Source: Planctomycetota bacterium (GTDB lineage Bacteria; Planctomycetota; Planctomycetia; Isosphaerales; Isosphaeraceae). From it: 64,000 nucleotides of DNA. The stretch's first letter is position 1. Each line of letters starts with the position of its first letter. The DNA lies in NCBI GenBank assembly GCA_028291545.1, contig JAQGHR010000157.1, positions 1-64,000 of the forward strand. Direction: 5' to 3'. Position numbers and translations under genes: made by a program. The notes below the pieces were generated by a model that was not told the origin of the DNA, searched no databases, and saw only the letters and a program-made list of their open reading frames with translations. Positions 8,799 through 16,844 of this stretch are shown one piece after another.

Positions 8799-10663
8799 TC
8801 GGCGATCAGCGCCAGTTCCAGCTTTGGCTTGGCGACGGGAGGAGTGCGAGCTTGGACCGCCCCTTCTTCGGGGATGCGGCCGAGCTTGCGGTTGAACGTG
8901 GCGAGTGTGAATTTGAGCAAAAGACTGGCGACCGTGAAGTACGCGAGGATCCAGAAAAACGCCCAGGCGCATTGCGTCGCCCATCGGCGCTCGCTCGGAC
9001 TGTAGTACTCAATGATCTGCTGGCTGGTGTAGGCCGCCCCCATGAACGGGCTGGCGGTGCAGAGTCCTGGCCCGTGGATATCGTCGTTCTGAAAGAGGAT
9101 GGCTGTGAGGAACAGCCACCCCACCGTCATGAAGACATACAGGGAAACGGTTGCGGCGACGGCCCGGTCGAGCCGCGAGATCCAGGTGGCCATGGCGAGG
9201 CCAAAACTGGTGAGGGCCGCCCCATAGCTCAGGGTCAATCCCATCACGAGGAATATGCCGACGGATCTGGGCGGATTGTTCAGGAACTCCTGGATCGACC
9301 TGGGTGACGGAACGATGGGGACTCTCCCCCCGAAGCGCAGGGAAGTCTGCGGATTGAACAGGAACACACCGGCGGCGGCCAGAACGCCCGGCGCGATCGC
9401 CAGGACAGGCACGGTTCGAAACGCGCCCCACCATTTCCCCCACACGATGCTGCCGGTGGGGAGTGGGGTCGCCAGGAGTACGTCGAGCGAGCCCCTCACT
9501 CTCTCCTCGGCCAGTGCCGTGGCGGCCGAAACACTCAGCAGGAGCAGGCCGAGCGAGACCTGAAAGCCGTTGATCAGGATCATGGCCCCTTCCGGGCCAC
9601 CCCGTCCACCCGGCATCGAGATCAGCCAGACTCCCAGGCACGTCAGCGAGATCGAGGCCAGGGCATAGGCCCACCAGATCCCCCGTAGCCACCGCGATGG
9701 TTTCGCCCGGTGCCACTCACGCCAGAGCACCGGATTCTTGTCCAGGGACGGACCCGGCCAGAGGCGGAACAACCATCGCTTTCGGGTGGGAGGCGCCTCG
9801 TGCGAGAGCGCGGCCCCATCTCTCGCCTTACGCCAGCGTTTCCTCGATCGGGCGGGTCGATTCATCTGGTGGATCGCCACCGATCGCAGGCGGGCGGTCG
9901 CCAGAGTCAGGAGCCCCGCGGAGAGGACGAGGCATCCCACCATGAAGAGGGCGTGGCGATGGATCGGAACAGCGCCCGGTCGGACGTCCGCGACGATCCA
10001 GAACGGGTGGGTCAACTGGAGCCAGTCGGGCGGGGCCGTTACTCCAAGACCCATGAACGTCAGGACGTACCAACCCGGATAAAAAACGAGCCAGGCGATC
10101 AGGATTAGGTAGGTGGTCATGACCACCTCATGCGTCTTTCCGGCCCACACTGAAAGACAAAACGCCAAGCATGCCGCCAGCACCGCCGATCCCAGCGTGA
10201 CCAGCATCGCGCCCGAAAGCCCCACCGGGTCGATCCCGCCCATCAACGTACAGACCGCCATGATCCCCAGCGAGCTGAGGATCAGGCCCAGCACCGGGAG
10301 GAGCCGCGCCGTCAGCTTGCCCAGGACAATCTCGGCGCCGGTCAGATCCGTGACGAGGACGTGGGCGAGCGTGCCCCGTTGCTTGTCCAGGCACAGCGTC
10401 CCGGCCGTCGCCGCCGGCGCGATCAAGAGCAGCAGGGCGAGCTGCGTCGAGACGATCGCCATCGAGAACGACTGCCCGGCCTCGGCCTGTGCCTGGATCT
10501 CGCTGAGTTGACGGTACTGGTACGCCTGCGAATTGGACGTCGCTGTCATCGCCAGGACGACCAGCATGCCCAGGCCGAACAGGAACCGCATGGCGTAGAC
10601 CCGCCAGTTCCTGGCGGTCCTGAGCCACTCGTACGCGAAAACCGGCCCGAGCCCGATCCGCAT
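8795..10663 (-). CDS. ABC-2 type transporter permease
   Basis: A 622-residue integral membrane protein with at least ten hydrophobic segments, resembling ABC-2 family permeases (two copies of a six-helix unit). Near the N-terminus it reads GPVFAYEWLRTARNWRVYAM, a usual opening for this group. Cytoplasmic loops carry the pattern CLDKQRGTLAHVLVTDLTG and ALAEERVRGSLDVLLATPL, the E-R-G-T/S-x-x-x-L-L motif typical of these permeases. The start at 10663 is set by GGAGGAAA ten bases upstream. No ATPase gene lies next to it, so its energy partner must be encoded elsewhere. Cargo unknown. It resembles the permease at 55893-57656 in design. Confidence 0.8.
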   Translation of the reverse strand: MRIGLGPVFAYEWLRTARNWRVYAMRFLFGLGMLVVLAMTATSNSQAYQYRQLSEIQAQAEAGQSFSMAIVSTQLALLLLIAPAATAGTLCLDKQRGTLAHVLVTDLTGAEIVLGKLTARLLPVLGLILSSLGIMAVCTLMGGIDPVGLSGAMLVTLGSAVLAACLAFCLSVWAGKTHEVVMTTYLILIAWLVFYPGWYVLTFMGLGVTAPPDWLQLTHPFWIVADVRPGAVPIHRHALFMVGCLVLSAGLLTLATARLRSVAIHQMNRPARSRKRWRKARDGAALSHEAPPTRKRWLFRLWPGPSLDKNPVLWREWHRAKPSRWLRGIWWAYALASISLTCLGVWLISMPGGRGGPEGAMILINGFQVSLGLLLLSVSAATALAEERVRGSLDVLLATPLPTGSIVWGKWWGAFRTVPVLAIAPGVLAAAGVFLFNPQTSLRFGGRVPIVPSPRSIQEFLNNPPRSVGIFLVMGLTLSYGAALTSFGLAMATWISRLDRAVAATVSLYVFMTVGWLFLTAILFQNDDIHGPGLCTASPFMGAAYTSQQIIEYYSPSERRWATQCAWAFFWILAYFTVASLLLKFTLATFNRKLGRIPEEGAVQARTPPVAKPKLELALIAD

Positions 10664-10788
10664 GACCGCGTTTCCTCCGACCTGCAAGTCCCGATTGCGC
10701 AAGTTCACTCAACGAGGATTCGCGTTCGATCGGCAAATCTTTTAACGAAATCCTTCGGAGTATGCCAGAGACTTCCCGGGTCCGATGC

Positions 10789-10818
10789 TCGACATCCGCT
10801 TGGATCGTGTGCTAGATT
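10789..10818 (+). promoter_or_regulatory. Candidate sigma70-type promoter of cyclophilin gene
   Basis: TCGACA (10789-10794), an 18-base spacer, then TAGATT (10813-10818). Scores 5/6 and 4/6 to consensus. About 50 bases of leader before the ATG at 10872. Confidence 0.35.
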
Positions 10819-10871
10819 CGTGGCCATCGTGCGGGGACAAGCCCTGCATCTCTCCCCCCGCGAGGAGTCGA

Positions 10872-11486
10872 ATGGCCATGATTCTGGGACGCACAATGCT
10901 CGCTTTCGGAACCGTGTCCGCCCTGGCCCTGTTCGGCGTGCTCGCCATGAGCACCAGCGGCGCCGCGGCGGCCGCCGACAAGCCATCGGTCATCATCGAG
11001 ACGTCACTCGGAAACATCACCGTGCAGCTCGAACCCGAAAAAGCACCTCTGACGGTCGAGAACTTCCTGAAATATGTCGACAAGGGGTTTTACAATGGCA
11101 CGGTTTTTCATCGGGTCATTCCCACTTTCATGATCCAGGGCGGCGGTATGACCGAGGACATGAAGGAGAAGCCGACTGACAAACCGGTCAAGAACGAGTC
11201 ACTCGCCTTCAATAAGAATGGCATGAGCAACGTTCGCGGCACGATCGCGATGGCCCGGACCGGCGACCCAAATTCCGCCACGTCGCAGTTTTTCATCAAT
11301 TTGTTCGACCGGAACAAGAACCTCGACACGTACGATAACGCGGGTTACACCGCCTTCGGGACGGTGACCGAGGGTATGGACGTCGTGGACAAGATCGCCA
11401 AGGTCGAGACCGCATCGCGTGGTCCCCACGATGACGTTCCGGTAAAGACGGTTCTGATCAAGAGCATCAAGAAGAAGGGGAAGTGA
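10872..11486 (+). CDS. Exported cyclophilin-type peptidyl-prolyl isomerase
   Basis: A 204-residue prolyl isomerase that speeds cis-trans isomerisation of X-Pro bonds during folding. Residues 1-33 are a signal peptide with an Ala-rich end (AAAAADK), so it works in the periplasm. The cyclophilin domain starts at VIIETSLGNITVQL and has the catalytic FHRVIPTFMIQGGG (Arg and Phe of the active site) and TSQFFINL. It ends in a Lys-rich tail. The ATG at 10872 is taken because GAGGAG lies just upstream and it gives a proper signal peptide; the frame is open to 10785. Length is normal for single-domain bacterial cyclophilins. Monocistronic. Confidence 0.9.
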   Translation: MAMILGRTMLAFGTVSALALFGVLAMSTSGAAAAADKPSVIIETSLGNITVQLEPEKAPLTVENFLKYVDKGFYNGTVFHRVIPTFMIQGGGMTEDMKEKPTDKPVKNESLAFNKNGMSNVRGTIAMARTGDPNSATSQFFINLFDRNKNLDTYDNAGYTAFGTVTEGMDVVDKIAKVETASRGPHDDVPVKTVLIKSIKKKGK

Positions 11487-11799
11487 GCGAGAAGGAATCG
11501 GATTCCTCAAGGCAGGACGTCTCGCCGACGAATTTCTGAATCGCTCCAGGAGTTACCCGGTTGGGATGCGGGGACCCTGCAGACCCTAACAGGATAACTC
11601 CTACGATGATCGCAAATCGCGAAACTGCTAGGGCCTACCGCCCTTGACCCTGTTTTTTCGGGCGATGTAAGATAGAACAAAGTGAAGCGGTCTGTCGGTG
11701 ACGTCGATCGGCTCCGCGCATGCTAGACTCGACCTTCAAGATCCTCGCTCCCCGGCCGCCGCAATTCGGCTTGTCTCGTCCCTGAAAGGAGATTTCGGA
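11487..11799. other. Intergenic region upstream of ferredoxin gene
   Basis: 313 bases. It contains an 8-bp inverted repeat, AGGAGTTA (about 11549) with TAACTCCT (about 11595), enclosing a GC-rich stretch that could fold, and the ferredoxin promoter candidate. No gene seen. Confidence 0.35.
11644..11673 (+). promoter_or_regulatory. Candidate promoter of ferredoxin gene
   Basis: TTGACC (11644-11649), an 18-base spacer, then TAAGAT (11668-11673). Same layout as candidates at 16761 and 53896. The leader would be about 120 bases. Confidence 0.4.
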
Positions 11800-12099
11800 A
11801 TGGCTCATGTGGTTGCGGAGCCGTGCTTCGATTGCAAGTACACGGATTGCGTGGTCGTCTGCCCCGTCGATTGCTTCTACGAGGGGGATCAGATGCTCTA
11901 CATCCACCCCGAAGAGTGCATCGACTGCGAGGCGTGCGTCCCCGAGTGCCCCGTCGAGGCAATCTTCCACGAGGACAACTTGCCCGACGAATGGAAAGAC
12001 TTTACCGCCCTCAACGCCGAACTCGCCGTGAAGTGCCCGGTCATCACGGAGAAAAAGGACGCCCTTGAGGGCGAATCCTGCGTCAAAGCCGCACATTGA
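11800..12099 (+). CDS. fdxA: 7Fe ferredoxin ([3Fe-4S][4Fe-4S])
   Basis: A 99-residue electron carrier of the FdxA/Azotobacter ferredoxin I type. The Cys pattern fits exactly: Cys9, Cys17 and Cys50 for the 3Fe cluster, and Cys21, Cys40, Cys43 and Cys46 for the 4Fe cluster, with non-ligand Cys at 12 and 25. The shared sequences [15 protein letters not shown] and ITEKKD are also present. The ATG at 11800 has AAAGGAG 9-15 bases upstream; the frame is open further up but without a ribosome site. It is cytosolic and low-potential. A strong intrinsic terminator follows, so it is a single-gene unit. Redox partners are not evident nearby. Confidence 0.93.
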   Translation: MAHVVAEPCFDCKYTDCVVVCPVDCFYEGDQMLYIHPEECIDCEACVPECPVEAIFHEDNLPDEWKDFTALNAELAVKCPVITEKKDALEGESCVKAAH

Positions 12100-12157
12100 C
12101 GTGAGGACGGCGGGGCTGAGGTTACCCCGACTGCCACCGACCCGACTCCGCACTCAA

Positions 12158-12184
12158 CCCCGGCGCCTCGCCGGGGTTTTTTTT
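12158..12184 (+). terminator. Intrinsic terminator of fdxA
   Basis: CCCCGGCG (12158-12165), loop CCT, CGCCGGGG (12169-12176), then eight T (12177-12184). A textbook rho-independent terminator 59 bases after the ferredoxin stop codon, and the only one with a clear T-tract in this window. Confidence 0.9.
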
Positions 12185-12247
12185 CGTCAAGGGCCGCGTC
12201 GCGGGAGCAACGTGTCCGGTCGTCACGGCACTGAGAATGCCGTCGTC

Positions 12248-12287
12248 TTTGAGAAAGCCCGCGACAGTTTGAGAAAGCCCGCGACAG
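12248..12287. repeat. 20-bp perfect tandem repeat (two copies)
   Basis: TTTGAGAAAGCCCGCGACAG occurs at 12248-12267 and again at 12268-12287, head to tail. It lies 66-105 bases before the ATG of the VWA/GATase-like gene. Each copy brings a TTGAGA that could serve as a -35 box; no good -10 was seen. Confidence 0.85.
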
Positions 12288-12352
12288 GCTGAGATATCAT
12301 CTCTAGAATGAATTGAGAACCGACCCCTTCTCACTTCGACTCCAGGTCGCCC

Positions 12353-14554
12353 ATGACCGTGACGATCGAACCGATCGTGGCCTGGCCGTATATCGCGGCA
12401 ACGGCCGCACTGATACTTGCACTGACGTCCTGGGCGTACAAGAGGCGCCTTACAGGCACGACGGGGGCCTGGCGCTGGTTCGCGATCACCCTGCGCATCC
12501 TGGCAGTCTTGCTCTGTGTCCTGGCGAGTCTGCGGCCATCGGTCCTGTTCCAGACCAAGGCCATGCAGCCCTCGGCGCTGGTTTTCCTGTCGGATGGCAG
12601 CCGGAGCATGACGACGACGGATGAGGCCAGGGGCCAGTCCCGCTGGATCGCCTCGCGTACCGCCCTGGGGGAGGGGCTGAGCGCCGCGAAGGGACTGGGA
12701 CCGAACGTCGTCCCGAAAATCTACCGGTTCGACAGCGTGGTCACCGACGACAAGCTCGACAAGCCGAGAGAACCGGAGGGCCGGGAAACCGCGCTCGGCT
12801 CGGCTCTGGAAGAGGTGCTGAAGCGCCAGAACGGGGTTCGCATCCTGGCGCTCGTCCTGCTCTCCGACGGGTCGAATAACGCCGGGCACCCGCCGATCGT
12901 CGCCGCGCGGAGGCTCAAGGCGCAGGGCGTGCCGGTCATCGCCGTCCCCTTCGGGGTCGAGACCGCCGGCAAGGGGTCGAAAGATATCGCCGTTCGGACC
13001 ATGGACGCCGGGCCGACCGTCTATGTCAAGAGCGAGCGGAACGTGACGGGCATGCTCTCGGCCCGGGGCTTCGCCGGGCAGGAGCTGGAAGTCAAACTCT
13101 TCGTCGAGGACCAGGCGGCTCCGGTGGCAACCACCAAGGTCCGCGTCCCCGACAAGGCGACCGAGGTGCCTGTCACCGGTCTGAGATGGACCCCGACTAG
13201 GTCGGGTGAGACGAAGCTGACGATGAAGGTCGAGGAGCAGACCGGAGAGGTGAGCAAGGCGAACAACACGTTCAGCACGTTCGTCACGGTCCTTGGCGAC
13301 GGCCTGAATGTGCTCTATCTGACCGGCCCGTACGGCATGTGGGAGAGCCGGTTCCTTGTCCGGGCGCTCGACCCCGCCCAGAAGATCCAGCTCACTCTCA
13401 AACGGATCCAATCGTCGACCGGCCCGGAAATGGACGCGGATTTCGCCCCGAATGCCTACGACGTCTACATCATTGGTGACCTCCCGGCCGAGATGCTTAC
13501 GCCGACCCAGCTCGCTCTGCTCGCCAACCGTGTGGAGAAGGGGGCCGGCCTGATCATGCTGGGCGGCCGGGCCAGCTTCGGCGCGGGTGGCTGGGGCGGT
13601 ACGGAGGTCGGCAAGATCTTACCCACCGAGGTCGGTCCCAACGACGGCCAGAACGAGCCGCCGGACGGGCTCAAGGTTGTTCCCAACCTGCTCGGGCTCG
13701 ACTCGTACGTGCTCAAACTTTCGCGCAACCCGGCCGAGACGAGGCGGCTCTGGTCAATACTGCCACCCATCCCGGGCGCGAACCGACTCGGTCGACCGAA
13801 GCCCAATGCCGTCGTCTGGGCCGAGACCGCCGACGGGGAACCGCTGATGGTCGGACAGGACGTCGGCAAAGGGCGCGTGATGGCGTTCGGAGGCGAGACC
13901 TGGCCCTGGGCTCGCTCTTTGGAGTCCGAGGAACCTCGGTTGGCCCACCTGAAATTCTGGCGTCAGGCGATCCTCTGGCTGGCCCACAAGGAGGACGAGA
14001 ATGACAGCCAGATCCGTCTGACACTGGATCGGCGCCGTGTCTCGGTCGGAGGCCGAGTCGAGTTGACCGTGGAGGCCCGCGACGCCAAGGGCGAGCCGAG
14101 GACGGACCTCAAGTACGACTCATCCGTCACCCTCGATGCTCCCAAGGCTCCTGCCGAAAAGGTCGACGTTTTTCCTCAGGGCACCGACGCACGCGGCACC
14201 CATTTCGTGACCGGCAAGCCCGGCGATTACAAGGTCACCGTCACGGCAAGTGACAGTGCCGGTCGGACCATCGGCAGCGATACCGCCCGGTTCATCGCCT
14301 ATGAGGACGACCGCGAGCTCGAGAATCCCGCGGCCGACCTGAGCCTCTTGAGGCAGATTGCAGAAATCACGGGCGGGAAATCCCTCACCCCGGAAGCCTT
14401 GGCGAAGTACCTGAAGACGCTGGATAAGAACATTGAGTCAGAATATGTCACTCAAAAAGAAGTGCGTATCTGGGATAATTGGTGGTTTCTCCTCCTCTTC
14501 ACCGCGTTGTTGACGACGGAGTGGTGGTTGAGAAAGCGGCATGGGTGGGTCTAG
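12353..14554 (+). CDS. Membrane-anchored VWA / glutamine amidotransferase-like protein
   Basis: A 733-residue protein of a planctomycete-typical group. Two N-terminal membrane helices (about 10-27 and 43-60) and one at the C-terminus (about 706-722) bracket a large soluble part. Residues 70-200 look like a von Willebrand factor A domain: ALVFLSDGSRSM supplies most of the MIDAS D-x-S-x-S pattern, and ALVLLSDGSNNAG is the second Asp strand. Residues 315-540 resemble a class I glutamine amidotransferase-like fold (VLYLTGPYGMWESRF, YDVYIIGDLP, GAGLIMLGG), without an obvious catalytic Cys. Residues 555-660 look like Ig-type beta structure. Such proteins often sit beside MoxR/BatA systems, but none is here. 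Start at 12353 lacks a strong ribosome site. Confidence 0.75.
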   Translation: MTVTIEPIVAWPYIAATAALILALTSWAYKRRLTGTTGAWRWFAITLRILAVLLCVLASLRPSVLFQTKAMQPSALVFLSDGSRSMTTTDEARGQSRWIASRTALGEGLSAAKGLGPNVVPKIYRFDSVVTDDKLDKPREPEGRETALGSALEEVLKRQNGVRILALVLLSDGSNNAGHPPIVAARRLKAQGVPVIAVPFGVETAGKGSKDIAVRTMDAGPTVYVKSERNVTGMLSARGFAGQELEVKLFVEDQAAPVATTKVRVPDKATEVPVTGLRWTPTRSGETKLTMKVEEQTGEVSKANNTFSTFVTVLGDGLNVLYLTGPYGMWESRFLVRALDPAQKIQLTLKRIQSSTGPEMDADFAPNAYDVYIIGDLPAEMLTPTQLALLANRVEKGAGLIMLGGRASFGAGGWGGTEVGKILPTEVGPNDGQNEPPDGLKVVPNLLGLDSYVLKLSRNPAETRRLWSILPPIPGANRLGRPKPNAVVWAETADGEPLMVGQDVGKGRVMAFGGETWPWARSLESEEPRLAHLKFWRQAILWLAHKEDENDSQIRLTLDRRRVSVGGRVELTVEARDAKGEPRTDLKYDSSVTLDAPKAPAEKVDVFPQGTDARGTHFVTGKPGDYKVTVTASDSAGRTIGSDTARFIAYEDDRELENPAADLSLLRQIAEITGGKSLTPEALAKYLKTLDKNIESEYVTQKEVRIWDNWWFLLLFTALLTTEWWLRKRHGWV

Positions 14555-14727
14555 ACCGCTTGCCGCCCGGCCGTCGTCGCTCCTGTCCGTACGGCTGCGG
14601 GCGGCGGGATTTGGCCCACGACCGGGAAGCGGTTCGCCGGAGCAACCCGGAAACCGCCCCGGTTCACGATTCTGGCCGATACCGATCGGCTCAGACCATA
14701 CTGAGAACGCCCCGGAAGGTCCCTTCC

Positions 14728-16230
14728 ATGCCACCTAGTCGTGCGTCACTCGAAGCGATCCTCCGCGATTGCGGTTTCGACCTATCGGCCGCGCAGTATG
14801 ACGCGCTCTGGGCCTACCATCGCCTGTTACGCGAGGCGAACGCCGAACTGAACCTGACGCGGATTCATCAGTTCGAAAACATGGTGTTGAAGCACTACGT
14901 CGATAGTCTCCTCGTCCTCAAGTGCACCGATCTTCCCTCGCCTCTCATCGATATGGGGTCCGGGCCCGGACTGCCCGGCATACCCCTTAAGATTGCCCGA
15001 CCGGACGTGTCGATGATCCTGGCCGAGCCCCGAGGCAATCGGGCCGAATTCTTGCGATCGGTCTGCGACCGATTGAACCTGCAGGGCGTGGAAGTCATCG
15101 CTCGCAAGGTGAATCGGACGTTCCCTCGCAAGGCCAGGGGTGTCATCACCCGAGCGGTGGCGTCGATCCCGGAGACGCTCCAACGTGTGGCCGGCTGCCT
15201 TGAAGTTGGTGGCCGGATGCTGTTCATGAAAGGTCCCGATTGCAGCGACGAGATTGACGAGGCGAGAGCAAACCCGACCGGTCTATTTCGCCTGGTCGCC
15301 GATCACCGCTACACGATCCCGGGTACACCCCACGACCGTCGATTGGTCATCTACGAGCGATTGGAGGGCGAGGCGCCATCGACCGAGGCGACGAGTGTCG
15401 CGATGCCCGCCTACGCCGGCCCGGTCCGCGAGGTCACGAGCGACACGAACCCGACGTTCAAAATCGCCCGGGATCTGCTTTCCGGCCGAGGCATCCGCAA
15501 GCATGGGCAGGCGCTGATGGCCGGTTCGCGGATCGTCTCCGAGGTTCTCGCGAACCACGCGGATCATGTCCTGGCCTGGTTAACGGACAACGACGGGCCG
15601 CCCCCCCCGGCGGCAGCCGACTCGGGGCTGACCTGGTTACGGCTGTCTCCCGCACTCTTCGCCGAGATCGACTCCTCGGGGACGCGTTCGCCGCTGCTGC
15701 TCACACGCGTTCCGGTCCTACCAGAATGGCAGGACGCCTCACCTTGGCCTCCCGGTTGTACGCTATTCGTACCGTTTCAAGATCCGGAAAACGTCGGTGC
15801 GGCGATCCGATCGGCGGCGGCCTTCGGCGTCTCTCGCATCGTCTTGCTCCGCGAGGCAGCCCACCCGTTCCACCCCAAGTCTGCTCGGGCCGCCGGGCCG
15901 GCGCTGTTCGCGGTGCCGATGGAGCAGGGGCCGTCCATTCGGGAGCTTTCCTCGGTAACTGTCCCGATCCTGGCCCTCTCCGCCGACGGCACCGACCTCG
16001 CCACGCATTCCTTTCCGGCCGTTTTCGGCCTGGTCGCCGGGATGGAAGGGCCGGGGTTGCCGGACCATTTGCGCCAAGGTTTGGCGCTGCGGATTCCGAT
16101 CGCCGCGGGGGTGGAATCGCTCAACGCCGCCACGGCAACGGCCATCGCGCTCTACGAATGGGCGCGCCAGTCGGCTCCGCCCGTTACTTCCGCGCCTCCC
16201 TCACCAGATGCGGGAGTTCCGGCAGGATGA
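14728..16230 (+). CDS. Fused RNA methyltransferase: RsmG (16S G527) + SpoU/TrmH 2'-O-methyltransferase
   Basis: A 500-residue protein joining two enzymes that are normally separate. Residues 1-210 are RsmG (GidB), which makes m7G527 in 16S rRNA: LIDMGSGPGLPGIPLKIA binds SAM, and AEPRGNRAEFLR is the next motif. Residues 235-490 are a complete SpoU (TrmH) enzyme. First comes a substrate-binding part (NPTFKIARDLLSGRG, then GSRIVSEVL). The knotted domain follows with motif 1 NVGAAIRSAAAFG, motif 2 GLVAGMEGPGLP and motif 3 IPIAAGVESLNAATATAI. All SpoU motifs seem intact. No stop or frameshift separates the halves. ATG at 14728 follows GGAAGG. Its last 47 bases overlap the end of moaB, which runs the other way. 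Confidence 0.85.
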   Translation: MPPSRASLEAILRDCGFDLSAAQYDALWAYHRLLREANAELNLTRIHQFENMVLKHYVDSLLVLKCTDLPSPLIDMGSGPGLPGIPLKIARPDVSMILAEPRGNRAEFLRSVCDRLNLQGVEVIARKVNRTFPRKARGVITRAVASIPETLQRVAGCLEVGGRMLFMKGPDCSDEIDEARANPTGLFRLVADHRYTIPGTPHDRRLVIYERLEGEAPSTEATSVAMPAYAGPVREVTSDTNPTFKIARDLLSGRGIRKHGQALMAGSRIVSEVLANHADHVLAWLTDNDGPPPPAAADSGLTWLRLSPALFAEIDSSGTRSPLLLTRVPVLPEWQDASPWPPGCTLFVPFQDPENVGAAIRSAAAFGVSRIVLLREAAHPFHPKSARAAGPALFAVPMEQGPSIRELSSVTVPILALSADGTDLATHSFPAVFGLVAGMEGPGLPDHLRQGLALRIPIAAGVESLNAATATAIALYEWARQSAPPVTSAPPSPDAGVPAG

Positions 16231-16687
16231 TCTTCTCCATCGCCAGCTTGACCGCCGCTCGCGATCCGGGCATGACCAGGACGACCAGTTGATCCATCAA
16301 GCCGCCCAGGGCGCGGCTCAGGATCGCCGCCGGGCCGATCTCCGCGTAGCTGAGCATCCGAAATAATTCGCCGTAACCTGGCAGGGGTTTCGACAAGATT
16401 GCGGATATCGTCTCGTAGGTCTGGTCGCGAGTCGAGATTCCCGTCCCTCCCGTCAACAGCGCGGCGTCGATATCACCCCGATCGCGCCAGGCCAGGAGGT
16501 GGTGCCGCATTGGGTCCGGTTCATCCGGGACGATCGCCCGATCCGAGAGTGAATGCCCTGCCGCGTTAATCATTTCCAGGATCAGTGATCCGGAGGTGTC
16601 CGTCTCCAGGGTCCGGGTATCGGAAATCGTCAGTACCGCGACCCGCAGCGATGTTGGAGCCTCGGCCCGATGCTGTGTGACGGACAT
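16184..16687 (-). CDS. moaB: Molybdenum cofactor biosynthesis protein MoaB
   Basis: A 167-residue member of the MoaB/Mog family, which adenylylates molybdopterin before molybdenum insertion (Mog) or acts in a related step. The MoCF domain shows VAVLTISDTRTLETDTSG, LLTGGTGISTRDQTYE and PGSRAAVKLAMEKIILPELPH in the right order. Start at 16687 is set by GGAGG seven bases upstream (ATGGAGGATCTACGC then ATG). It overlaps the convergent methyltransferase gene by 47 bases. It can supply cofactor to molybdoenzymes such as the sulfite-oxidase-like protein at 62516-63664, though that link is only functional inference. Confidence 0.88.
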   Translation of the reverse strand: MSVTQHRAEAPTSLRVAVLTISDTRTLETDTSGSLILEMINAAGHSLSDRAIVPDEPDPMRHHLLAWRDRGDIDAALLTGGTGISTRDQTYETISAILSKPLPGYGELFRMLSYAEIGPAAILSRALGGLMDQLVVLVMPGSRAAVKLAMEKIILPELPHLVREARK

Positions 16688-16760
16688 GCGTAGATCCTCC
16701 ATCTGCCATATCGGGCGCAAGCCACCCGGTTATCCAAGTGCTCTTCAGTAATCTTTCGCA

Positions 16761-16790
16761 TTGCGGCGTTTGTCGTACGTCTTCTAAGAT
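16761..16790 (+). promoter_or_regulatory. Candidate promoter of HEAT-repeat gene
   Basis: TTGCGG (16761-16766), an 18-base spacer, then TAAGAT (16785-16790). The leader to the ATG at 16845 would be about 50 bases. Confidence 0.4.
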
Positions 16791-16844
16791 ACGGTCAGGA
16801 TGCAACGATCGGATAGCCGCTCGATATAACGAGGGGGAACGACC

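Noticed and set aside
11521-11610. Possible structured RNA or riboswitch ahead of fdxA
   Set aside because: An 8-bp inverted repeat encloses GC-rich sequence, but it fits no riboswitch consensus I know.
12122-13411. 429-residue minus-strand open frame
   Set aside because: It is antisense to the VWA/GATase-like gene and runs over the fdxA terminator. The Arg/Gly/Asp-rich translation has no domain; GC-rich codon bias creates such frames.
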